Origin: Heterobilharzia americana
Lineage: Eukaryota > Platyhelminthes > Trematoda > Strigeidida > Schistosomatidae
Direction of reading: 5' to 3'
Assembly: GCA_944470555.2 (NCBI GenBank)
Contig: OX104127.1
Coordinates: 137,968,786-138,032,785, forward strand
DNA length: 64,000 bases
This document shows, piece after piece, positions 27,901 through 40,645 of this stretch. Positions within the stretch are counted from its first letter, which is position 1. The number at the start of each line of letters is the position of its first letter. The position numbers were made by a program, and so were the translations under genes. The notes below the pieces were generated by a model. The model saw only the letters and a list, made by a program, of their open reading frames with translations. It made no database searches and had not been told where the DNA came from.

Positions 27901-30900
27901 CTCCGTAATTTGTCAGCGCTTCTACCTAGCAAGACGATATTGTCTGCGTAATTTGAATCACTCAGATACCCTGCAAGTAGTAGATTAATCCCTGTGAAGT
28001 TAGGGTTATCTATAATTATGTCCATTATTACTTCTATAACGAAGTTGAAATGGAATAGTGATGGTGGGCAACCCTAGTGAACATCAGTGGTGATCAACTT
28101 GCAAATGACTTACAAATTGTCAGATTCACGTTGACAGTTCTTACAGCTCATTAGTTTTTCAACTATTCAACTGCGGTTTCCTCTGAGAACCCCCCTGCAA
28201 GCAAGATCACTTTATGTGATCCCTGACACTGTGACATGAACTATCGAAATATACTACTGAACAACATGAGTAATTAGAAACTACTAAAGCTGACCTGTAT
28301 ATTGGTCTGAATAGTTCGGCTGCTTAAGCTGAATTTGTTTGGACACACCGTTGACAATCTTGATCGCAAACAAGTGAAACAGCTGTTCATTTTTCACTTA
28401 CTTCTGATCTGGCTGGTGAAATTCACAGGTCAGCATGGGTAATTTATAACTGTTCATTTCGTTCAATATTATATTTCAACTATACATTGGTATTGATAAA
28501 TACAGCGAGAAAATAATGTCCGCCAATGGCTAAAAGGTAATCAGTCATTAACAGATGAGAAATGCGTTGTAGAATGTGGTAGTAAGCTGATGTTAGATAG
28601 TGGCAGTCAACCGGCAGGAAGCCCTTAACTTAAGTTTCATGTTTGTTGACGCTCCTCAGCAAATGTGTATCTGCGAACACGAGGAAACTGCTGTCTTCTT
28701 GATGGGTCTAACAGATGTTACTTAATCCTGATGTTACAGACTTAAGCACTTGGTTATTCAGGCTATGATACGCTTTGATCCATCCAACCATCTAGGAATA
28801 TATAGTTGAGTTGGTTACTTACTAATTACCGATTCGAATATTCGTAAATTGTTTCTAGAAATAAAACCCGATTGCCTATTAGTCTAGAAAGTAATAGTAA
28901 AGGGAAGGAAAATGGAAAAGTAATAGTGGAACTGAAATTAACAACTAAAGATCAAAGAAAAGAGGATGAAACAAATACAATCGACAAATGATAACATAAT
29001 GAAAGAAAAAGCAAGAAGACCATGACCAAGATAAAATGAGGGATAGAACGTATCTCTTCTGAACGCAGGCTTTTGCTGATGAATTACCAAGGTTTTTGTA
29101 ATGTTAAGACTGCTAGTTAGTGCTCCCTTCGAAATGTTTGATTTTACTTTATAAATGATTGTGAAGGCTAATTCTAGTGAAGCAGGATGACCAGAGTTAC
29201 CTAAATGTTCAACATTCAAGCTGCTGATCGGATTGCACCCTCCTCTTGACAGCTATGGAACTAACTCAGAACTTGACGACCACATCAGTAACCATCTGAT
29301 GACGACTTCTCGAACCCAAGTGATGAAGTTCATGAATGACGTTATCAGAAATTTTGCGTCTCATTATAATACCAGACCTAGAAAGGGAAGGCTATTACTC
29401 AGCGGATTTCCTTACCTGCACCGAAACCGCTACTGCATGAAACAATTGATCCCTAAACTAGGCCTATTACGTAATTTATCAGATAGAAAATGAACATTAA
29501 ATCAAATAAATACCTCAGCTGTACCATACGCCCACTCGAAAAAAGTGCTGGAGAACATAACCCAACCTGACTACCAAACTGACGAGGAAAATTTCGTCTT
29601 CAGTTGGATAACAGAACAACGTATAAACTCAGGCCACCAGGGTCCTTTTGATAACCCTTTCAGAATCCTATAAAAAGTTCAATCAAGCCACTAAAAAAGA
29701 ATGATATCGTGAATTCTTGTCGTAGTTGAAGTACTAGCCATCCAGGAGTTCACACCAGCGCCGTTTATCCAAGAAAGTTACGTTTAACCTTTGTCTGTGC
29801 CATGGCCATTGTAAAGCCTCAAATGTCCTCGATAAATCCTGTATTGCTTAATTATGTCTTTCAATTTTTAATCCCTTATTTATTGTCCTACTGTAAACCT
29901 TTTTTCATATGATGTAATTTCCTTTCGTTATTCGGTCAATACATTTTGACTTCTGACCAGATATAATTCTGAAGTGTTCCGCTCATTGTAACATATATTA
30001 TAAATGTAAAGCTTAGTAAATGACTTCATTGAAAAGAAAAATATTTCTTCACACCTGCCGTCATTTTTGTCTGTTCCTATGGTTTATTACATATCCATAA
30101 ATATTGATTGTTGTTTGCGCTCAAAAGTATCTAAACAAAGTAACAGGATTGGAAAAGTCTTTCTAATCTGAAGAGTGGATGGCACAGTTGCCATTTCTCT
30201 TAAACCTTCATTTGCCTATACGATTATTGGTCTTGTAGATGTAGGCAGGTAGAAATCCCATTAATTGATTTGGTTCCTTTAAAATTCATTGCCTTTTAAC
30301 TTCCTTTTCGCATGAATGCTGTTTTCGTCTGAAGGAAAACTTATAAATTATCTTCATCAATCATCTGATCACTTGATTCTTAAAAAATTAGAAACTTTAC
30401 TATTGTCTTATTCTTCCTGTTTACTTCGTCAACATTCAATGTTGAAAGAGTGACAAGTATGACTTTCTTGCAAATAAAATAAAACAATTTCTTGTTTAAG
30501 TGACGAACGGATTCACACACATTTTACGTCTACTTCCTGTATAGAATTGAATGTTTGCCTCCATAGCACTGGTGAATCGTTCAGCAGCATACAAGAAAAC
30601 ACAACAAACCTCGAGGATTATGAGAGTCGATTTCAGAGGAAGAAGCTGAAAATGTAGACATCTCAAAAGCTCTACTGAATTCTTTACTGATGATTCAAGT
30701 GATATCACTTTGAGTAAGGAGTTCGTTTACTCCGAAATATGCAGAAGAGTGAACCATGAGCACAATATACACCCTTCATAATTCTGCCAACGAAATCAGC
30801 CTGTAAAATCACGTGGTGATCAGCGCTGTCATAATTTTGTTTCCATCATAGAACTGAAGTCTTAAGCTTATTTTACTGTGAATCTCAATCTCAATACAAG

Positions 30901-33900
30901 TCACGGTTGAGCAAAACTTCACATTTAATTAATGGGGAATATGCACCCTATCTGTTGTGACTAGTCAGTCTTTAAGCCAATGCAAGGAAAACCATTTAAT
31001 TAACAATAGACATATCCAGATAATGCATCTTAATGGAACAAAATCTTTGTATTTGGTAAACTTATTTATTAGGGTTATCAAAACAATCCTTCGACCCATT
31101 TACAGAAGCCATTCTTTTATACTCTTGTTAAGTCTGTATATCAGAACATCCAAACCTACATTGATTAATCATTGAGGACCAACCAATTTAATCTTGTCTA
31201 GTCCTGAGTGCTGACCGAACTCCATTCATCATTTCTTGCGGTAAGACCACCAAACTTGGAGGTTAATCATAGCGGTGCACATTGATGGATGTTTTTTGGT
31301 TGCAATCGGTTGGAAGCATTGTTCGACCAGTCTTAGTTCTTATCGACACTCATCACCAAGGCATATCTCTAGCCTCCAGGAAAATGATGCCCCCTGTGAG
31401 ATTTGAACTCTTGTCATCTAGTGTCGCAGTTATCGGCGTTGCCGCTGATCTATTCAGCTCGCAACCGACAAATAGAATTCGGTCAGCGCTCAAGAATAGA
31501 TAACCTGAGATTGGTTGCTCTCCACGGATCAGCTATTGTATGTGATCCAGTCCTACAGGAGATCTGTCACGGCCTAAACAGGTCAGTGGTTGCGTCAATG
31601 ACTACAACGCTGGGAGCAAGTAAATTTTCAAAATGAGGTGAGATTAGTGACTGTAAGGAAAGCGACCTCCCTTTGTTAAGTTGTCACTACGAAGATAACA
31701 CACACAACTGAATGATGTGATGGATGGCAAACGAAAAGACAACCAATAAAGAAGACAAGGGTGGCCTTCAGAGGAAGAATCACTTTCGAACATATTCTTT
31801 CTGAACGCAAACTTCAGGTTTAACCAGTCTTATTGCTACAGCCTCAGGTATTTTGATTAGGGTTGGAGATTTACACTTCGTATTACTTTTGACACACGAT
31901 GTATGATATTTCAAGCTTTATTAGCATCTCTGTGTGGTGCCTTGTGTTTACTAGATGTGTTATATTTGAACTTTTCACTACTTTCACTTTACCTTTTCTA
32001 AACCAAGTTGGTAAATACACTAATATACGGAAATACACATGCCTAATTATACAACCTATTTAAAGTGTCCCACAGGAACGTATAAGTTGATATCCGGAAG
32101 GTTAGAAGCTAAGATTAGGTGGGTTATCTTTGAGTCTCGCATTCAGTATTGGCTGACTACTGAAAGATATGCAAAAGCATGACCTGAATAAATCGTTCTA
32201 AATACTAATCTAAATATGTATTGTCGTAAGAGGTCACTCTAAGCGTCTCCCCTGAGTTGTAGTCGCAATAAGACTAACCAAACCTGAACTTTGTACTCAA
32301 AAAGAATATGTTCAAGCATTATCCCTCCTTTTGCCTTCAATAAACTAAAGACAACTCTTATCTTCATTATTTGTAGTATTTCCGCTGAATATCATATTTT
32401 TCATCTGCGTATATTTCACCAATTCAAAAAGAAAAATCGACTTTCTTACAGTTTGTACCTTTCAATCCATTTTTAAAATGTTTGCCTATAACTTGGCTTG
32501 TTTTCACTCTGTACAAATACATTATTTTCACTAGCTATGAAGTGTTACTTAGGTGTATGACTAGTCAGACTTTTTATTTCCTTGCATTGAACGAAAATAG
32601 ATAAAATTCCTTCTGAGAAGACAGTTCTTAGATAAAATTCCTTCTGAGAAGACAGTTCTTTAGAATGTCTAATTATGCATAGATTACAGTGAGATTTTAG
32701 GTATCTTTATTTTTTTTAAAACTTAGCACTGATGCAAATGTGACTCAGACCAGCTACGACTGGCTGAATCTGTTCTAAGAGACACATAAACAATGATGTT
32801 GCTATAATGCATGCATATTCCAGTAGACTGTAGGGATAAAAAGTAGAACCAGACCGGAAACTTTCATATATCAAGCAAATGTATCACTTTACTGGTGAAA
32901 TTTTCGTTATAATGTGTTGGGATGTAGAAGTGAAGGTTAAAGGTGTATTGGTTTGGTCAAATAGGAGACGGAAATGTTTATACATCCATACTACTCTGCT
33001 AGTTATGTATAGGCATCACTGAATATCTTGGTTCAAGCGGAAGATAAAACCTAAATATATTCGAATTTTTCATCTGTAGAATACGATGCATGCACTATGA
33101 AGCCATATACATTGAGTGGACCCTTCAAGTGATACATTGAATAAATGTAAATGAATTGGTAAATGAAAATGTTTTATTTGAAAACCCTCCTTAGTACCTG
33201 GTGACGGCATCTTAGAAAGCTGTCATTAAACTTTTTTACAATTATTTTGATCGACACTCACTAAATTTCAATCTTCCACTGAAAACGAATGATTAGACTA
33301 GTGTTTGGCTTTCGTATCCAAATTATTCATTATCCTATAACTTACCGTTATACTTTCCACTACTATATGATGAATATTCAGACGATACTGTTGTTATGAC
33401 ATTAATGAAATCTGCTATGCTATTTAAAGACTATCAGTGTTCAATATCTACGGAACAATTACCTGCAAAAGCCGAGAAAAATTTCCTAAATATATGAGAA
33501 CTTTGTTATGACTGCTTGCTATCAGACTGTGAAAACCAGTTACAAAGGCTTTAGAAGTTAAAACATCAACTTTGCCTGATAAGCTATTCACTTTGTTTCT
33601 TCATGATATTTTGATGTAAATCAACAGATGTTCCTCATACACAACTTAGTGTGTAGCCATTTATCAGCAAAGTTTAGTCACCACAGTAACCAGTATTCTC
33701 ATCCTATTGGACAAGTTTCGTTCAGTTTGATGACTATAATCTTAAATAATGGAATGGTGATAAAATTTGGAACAAGGATTTGAGGCACTGAGGTATTCGG
33801 ACCACAAAATTTTGGGTTATCAGCCTTGGGATATACCAAATGATTCACAAAACCAGGCTACTGACCGGTTTACTTCAGTTAAATGGATTTTGCTGAGTTC

Positions 33901-36900
33901 CTTTATTAGTAAGTGACCCCAGACTATCTTCTCGTAATCACCTCAGGTATTAAGGTAGGTATTCCTATCCACTGATATCGAGATTATTAGAAATAGAGCT
34001 GAACCAAGATTCCATTTGGATTTCAGCTTTAAACTGACTATTTGAAAACAGTCAGCCAAACTAAGGATGTTTCATGGAGAAAAAAATGGTTGTTTCTTTG
34101 TAGAAGCTTGGTTCTTACACAAGTCCTGTCCGAAACAGCATGATGCTAAGTTAGTGCTGGCAATGTTGTCTAGAAGTAAATCAGAGCTTCACGACTAAAC
34201 TTGCCAGCTCAGGGAACGAAACACAACCAAGATCATCCACCTGAGCTACAAATATTCTCCTCCATTTCATAAGGATATGTGATATGATTTTAAAGAATAA
34301 CTTGTCACAGCCTTAAAAATGTTCAAAAGTCACGGGAACAATAAGAAGGGTAGCGACAGAAAAAGAAAGTGACATGATAAATATTTTTAACAGAATTTAG
34401 TTTACAAATTGGTAGTTTGTGGGGACTTCATTGATTTTAAGTTGGCATTCATTACTGACTGACATCAATTAAAGGGTAGTTGAAAATACGAGGGCACCAC
34501 ACACCTGCTTCGCCATAACATAGAACACCTCAGCAGCGCACGCTCATGGAATGAGATTCTCGAAGTTCTAATAAGTCGTAACCTGTGGGACACGCCAAGC
34601 AGAACGTGAGGACAGATACTCAGCAACAACATTGGATGAAGGTCACGCTAATATCGTGAGGTGACAAAAGCAGAAGAATCTCTACTATTGGGTTCCGAAC
34701 TAGTGGCTGGGTGGCAGCTTGCAGGATGTGGAAACTGGAGGTCCTTGGTTTGATCGCTGGTAACTTCCTTTCCAAGTTGCATCAGTCTATGATGAATTTA
34801 GTTTCGATTATGGATCACAAGGTAGAAAAAAGAATTGCTTAGTGTTTAAAGTACTATCCATATGCATTTAATTAATTCTGATCATCTGGTAAATGGAGCT
34901 TGAGAATGTGGCCGCTGAAAGGAGTAACACCTTTTGTCCTATGACACAATAGGGATTTTTGAGCCAATAATCTTCCTGATTTTTAAAAAACTGATTGCAG
35001 GTTTTATTAAGTTTTGGTTTCGGATGAATGTAGGGTGAACATTTAAGCGGATGAAAGCATATCGCTGACAGTAACTAAACATTCTATGTCCAAACAGTAT
35101 TATAAGTGATGAGAGTTTTACATTGAACGTTATCAATTCTTTTAATAATAAACAGCATTACAATGGTTGTATTACCTGAACCCACAAAATAGACCACATT
35201 GCTGTCTATCAAAGATGTCTCAGGAACGGTCAACCAACAGATTACAATGTTCTACACCAATGGGACACACAAGACAACCGAGTCAATACAGAATATGTTG
35301 TGAAAGCTGAAGAATCCAACGATCAAAGAAGATAAGATGAGTGAAGGCCGAAAACTAATTTCAAAACCTGCCACCATCCCCACTTACCTCAGTTCAGTCA
35401 TTGAATAGTCTTTGGAATCCATGCTCATCAACTAGCATACCATCTTCGATGTCCAAAAATGTAGACGAATACAGCCACAACTTTGATTGCAACAAAGTGG
35501 AAGTACTACAACATGTAGGTTCAAAACCTGCGAAGAGGAATTCTTGTAAGCATGCGACTTCAACGAAACGATAGTCAACAGACAAATGGAAAATGATCCG
35601 TTAAACAAGTCAATAATCCCAAATTAACGAGATCGAATGAGTCAAATGTTCATATTAGAAATACTCCATGCCTCCCCCCAATAAAATCAGACATAAACTT
35701 AGGTTATACTAGTCGATAAGTGTCAGAAAAATCATTCGCACCTTCATCCCATTAACATTTGAAGAGAAAAAATATCTTGATGCAACAATAATGTTATCTG
35801 AAAAAGCTTCAATTCCTTATAAAGCAAATACTGATGAATTCACCTTCACCGGTGATGACAAGTGGAAAAACAAACATAAGAACTCGTAGGACGTTGAAAC
35901 ATTATCTCTATGAGTTTCGTCCCAAGAACTTATTTGCTTTGACAACTTGTACAATTTTATCTAATAATGTTAGCCTTCAGGATTTTTCCAATCAAAAATG
36001 TATAATTCACCATAGTGATTACTACCAACATTGTTTTTCAGCTGGCGTATTAGTACTTCTTGATGTTCATCTGCCGCTTTTACGTTGTTTCATGTCAGTT
36101 GGTCAGACACAACTCACATCAGCACACCAAGCTACAAGGTGACAAGGTGATAGATGAAGAAACAGGAAAGTAACCAAATGTGATGGAAAGTTGTTAAAGG
36201 AGAACAGGAAGGATCGAATCACTTCTGAAATTCACCGTGACGATTAAGATGAGGGTAATGTGCGAATACATTTGTACCAGTATGATCTAACTTGACTCGT
36301 ATCATACAGAGCCATCAACGGGTAATTTGGTTATCATGAGCAATCCAAGTGAGAATTGTGTATTTCTCTACAAGGTTCAGAGTAACAGTTAGGGACTTCA
36401 TGAAGTGATCCTATTCTCCCATCTGACCCTCTTTTACCTTTCTCAAGCCTAAACCTACTTTAGTTAATACTGGACGAAGGGAAAGACTGTTACCAAGCCG
36501 TTGTAACACATGTACGTTAAAATGGGTGTAGAAACCCGACTACTTCTGATGTGGAAATGTGAAAGGAAGAGTAAGGGTTCATAACCAAGATTTTATTTGC
36601 ACTAAACCATATATATGTATATATTTGTGCACTTTTGCAAGTTTTTGAATAGTTCTGACGTCCAGCGTACCTTGAAAAACTGAAAATACTTGCTCTCCTC
36701 TATGTCTAGAATAAAGTGTACAGGTCTAAACTGAAGCTAAACTACAAATTATTCTTGAAACTCCGTAAAGGTTTCAATCTTTCATAACCATGTGATTTAA
36801 CCTGATATCTTTCTAGAAACTAAACATAGATGCTTTCCTGTTGTGGGCAAATTCAGGATGATTAATATGGTGTTAGATATCATTTGAAGTTACAACTTTT

Positions 36901-39900
36901 ACTGCAGCGAACTGTGTTGTTTAGACCCCAAGGCTTGTAAAGCGAACATAAGGTACATACAGATAAAACCAATGCAGAACCCAACACAAAAATGTATCGG
37001 TCCAAGTTATCACAAATCACAGTAGCAAGTGGATAGAAAAAGAAATGATATCAAAGCACACAAAAGGTGTGTATAGAAAGAATTTGAAAACGAAGGTTAG
37101 CAAGACTAGTTGGGCCGTAGAAAACATCAAACACCTGTGTCACCAAAGGTCTCCAACTATTGATTCTCACAATTTCAGGGACTCCAGCTAAATGGTCTAC
37201 ACCTCCCTACATGATTCACACCAACATTTAGATACTTCATGGATTGCTTTGTTACGAGGGAAAAAGCAATTTCATGTTGTCCAGTCCTAATTTCAGTGCA
37301 GTATACTTGTCATTTGATAAGTAGTCAGATATCTCGCCAGTTGGCGCCACAAATGACCCAAATTGGCAGATGACAAACGGGCCTTCTGTATCAGGGTTGA
37401 TACAACTCACCAAGTAAGTAAAATAGTTCACATATTCCACCACCTCATTGACTACCCTCAAATTGAGAACAGTTGTGGACCAGTTATGGGACATCACCTT
37501 ACATCTAAGAGGTGAGAAATTTATACCGATTTTACACAAACTTCTGTCAAAGGCTTCCAGAAAATCCTGGAGTTTAATGGCCTTTCCACCCAACAGGACA
37601 ACGTCGCCTCCTGATTTTAATTCGACGAGATGCCCTCCAGGGGGGTAGATCAATCTGTGTGAGGTCTGAAGGACATATATGACAAGGGTGGAATGGAATG
37701 GTGACAGAGGGTATCCTTAGTGGTCACCACTAGTTGTTGTCACATAGCTGTGTGAGCTCAAGTTGAGAAACTACATTAACGTCATCTACTAGCTCAGTAC
37801 TCCCTTCACAGTTGAACACTGTCTGAACATGAGATGAATTGAGCTTAGTTTTTAGTAATTTATTAAACTCATTAAACTGACTAATTCCCTGACTACCTTC
37901 ATAGTGTTCATATGTATGTTGACTGTTCTTACTTTTTAATTCATTATTCCAGTTAGCAGAACAACAAGAGGAGAATAAAGAAAACTCAACAACCGATTCC
38001 AATCAACCACCGAAAATTGAAGTGAATCAGGTTAATGAACGAAAATAGTAAGTCAGTCAATTTACTCGACTAGTTGATTGATAGAAAGAAAATTAAATAT
38101 ACTTTCAGTCATTTTTTAGAACGGAGTTACTGAATAAATAGAAAACAATACAAATAACGGTTGATTGATTAGTTCAACTGTTCGTCCATTTTATCACCAA
38201 ACACATGGACAAAAGTTGGACAACTGATATCAATCCATGATGGATACTACTTTAAAAATAAAATCATCATAAACTTTAAACTACAGTACTATACAGTGCT
38301 CACTGGTTACATGCTTTCAGATAGATGTCCTGAAGCTGCTCTTATAAAATGCTATGACCCGTCTGGTCAACTAGTCACATGTGAACCAAGTGCCAACTGA
38401 AAATCTTGGTGGACGGTCACGCTGTATCGTGAAGTGACAGAAGTTAAAGACTGTGGATCATGGAACTATGACCCAGTGGCTGAAATGGCTGGCACACTCA
38501 TCACGAAACCCAAAGGTACTGAGTTCGACCCCTTGTAGGATCACTTAACATCTATCCAGTACTCCCAGGTCCTTAGTGATTCTCCAACTGACGTCAGCCC
38601 ATGGAAAACACTACGATGAAAAGAAAGGCTGTTTGTTAATCTAATGGTTACAAACCTAGATAAGGAAAAAAGTCTCCAGCTTCAATCCTAATTTTAATTT
38701 TTTTCCTTCTGAATCACAAAAAGATTTAACTGCTACAACTTTGCGTGTTTTGTTCACTAACACTTATAAAACTTATTATGATCCTTGTATTATCCTGTTG
38801 CTGAATGGACCGAATAGATTAATCTTTAGTGGCATATAGGTTCCTGTGTGGATACTTCTATATTGCCTGTCATTGCAATTTCGATATTATTAATGAAGAC
38901 CTATCGATTTAATCCGATCAAGGACAAGGTAATAAAAACATCATATAAACTATGCCTGTCCCATAAGAAGTGACCATCGTAACTTGATAGCCTAGTGGAT
39001 AATGCTTCGGCGTTTGAAGTGACCGATTCCAAGTTTAGGTCTCAGTGAAAACGACACCGCTCACTGAGAGGCAGGTATGTCCAGCTGAGGAGTCCTAAAT
39101 GGAACGAGAAACGTGTTATGAGTTCCACCGCTAACCATTATCTATCAATAATGTCAAACTTTCATAAATTGCAGATGATTAAGTTTTTGTCTTCATTGTT
39201 TAGTGATAGTTTACGCGGACTGGTTAAACTTGAAAATCCACCGAATTACAGTGAGAATGGTCTCTGTACCTGATTCATACGGGAATACAACAAGTTAGAT
39301 GGTGAAATTCAAGTATACCGATAGTACTCAGTGTTGAAAGGTTCATGAAGGACTTTAATGGACCCTACAGTAACTCCTATTAGCCTATTAATCTAACCTA
39401 AAAGTAACGTTTGATCAGAGTGAACCATTAAGTCTTTTATTCTGCAATGGTAGAACTTCAACAGGCTTACGACTCCATGAAGTTAACTATTGAAAAATAA
39501 CAGAAAGTAAAACCTGAACGAAAATAAACAAAAATTATTACTCTATTAATTAAAGACTACTTTATCAAATAAACCTATCTCGGAAAATCTCACAGATAAA
39601 CAATCTTACATTTCACTGTGTACACATACAGAAATGAGATTCACCTCCGATACAAACTGTCACCATATTCATTAAGAGCTCAAAATTCTTCCTAAGAAGT
39701 GTAGATTGTAATCCTACGGAACACCTTATAAAAATCTTGCTATAGTACGGTATTGTTCCGCTTATATTTTAAGAAAACTGTTTGAGAATGAACATAGTTG
39801 TGACACAAACTGATACTATCTTGAAGAAATCATTGTGTAGTGTTGCGAAACTAGTTGTTACGCCAAAATTAGACAAGTATTTTATTTCCTGTGGTTCTAT

Positions 39901-40565
39901 ACTTAGTAACAATTATTATGTACGTGTATATGCATATATGGTAGAAAATCCTTTTTCTCATGATTTTATAGTACATGGAATAGCTTGAAATCACTCAAAG
40001 AAAAAATAAGCTATTCAACATGGCTGCATTTATTGAATAGATTAGTGGCCAAAAGTGGGTTAAGTTCTCATAAAATCTGTGGCTAACTATCGACAGAAGG
40101 TAATGCGATAAAAAAACAAAACTTTTATGCTTAATAAATCGCATAAAGTTATATAAATACAATAATACTACCAGGTATACAAACAACTTTACTGTCAAAT
40201 ACTGACACATAATCTTGACCAGTTAATTTAAGAACAAAGTATGACTACCGAAGGAAAAGACTCATTACTGTAGAACACTGTAAAGTATAGATGCCATTTC
40301 GTTGAACATTACCTGGAAAGCATATTCTTGAAACCTATGATTTCTTATATCTGTCATTTCTTCTCTCTGTCTCTGTCTTATAGTTCAGATGCAAGGGAGT
40401 TTGAAAAGTCTCTGACAGCTCAAATGGGAAATAAATTTTGTGATAACTGTAAGCATATATTTTTAACATAAGTTTATTTGTTAGTAGATTTATTGATTAT
40501 CTTCCCAAACAGTCCTGCTGTTGATTGAAAATTTAGGCCATGTTGAGCCAACTTATGTGTTAAAG

Positions 40566-40645
<80 letters not shown>

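Larger units (their letters stand above)
19765..37952 (+). other. intron 6 (18.2 kb)
   Basis: The longest intron, splitting the II-III linker. Its named contents are listed separately. Stretches where I see nothing clear: 23746-24925, 25311-25787, 25863-26314, 28091-28937, 29220-31179, 32521-34084 (apart from a 31-base duplication) and 34801-37249. The open frames at 29233-29493 and 35834-36142 have no motif I recognise and no sign of splicing. Confidence 0.75.
38048..40383 (+). other. intron 7
   Basis: 2.3 kb with a family 2 SINE at 38.28 kb and a hammerhead SINE at 38.98 kb. 39136-40383 holds nothing I can name. Confidence 0.7.

Noticed and set aside
29233..29493. 86-codon open frame, better composition than its surroundings
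   Set aside because: No recognisable domain, no splice context and no related copy in the window; left unnamed.
35834..36142. 102-codon open frame on the plus strand
   Set aside because: No motif, no signal of splicing to the channel and no repeat relation I can see.
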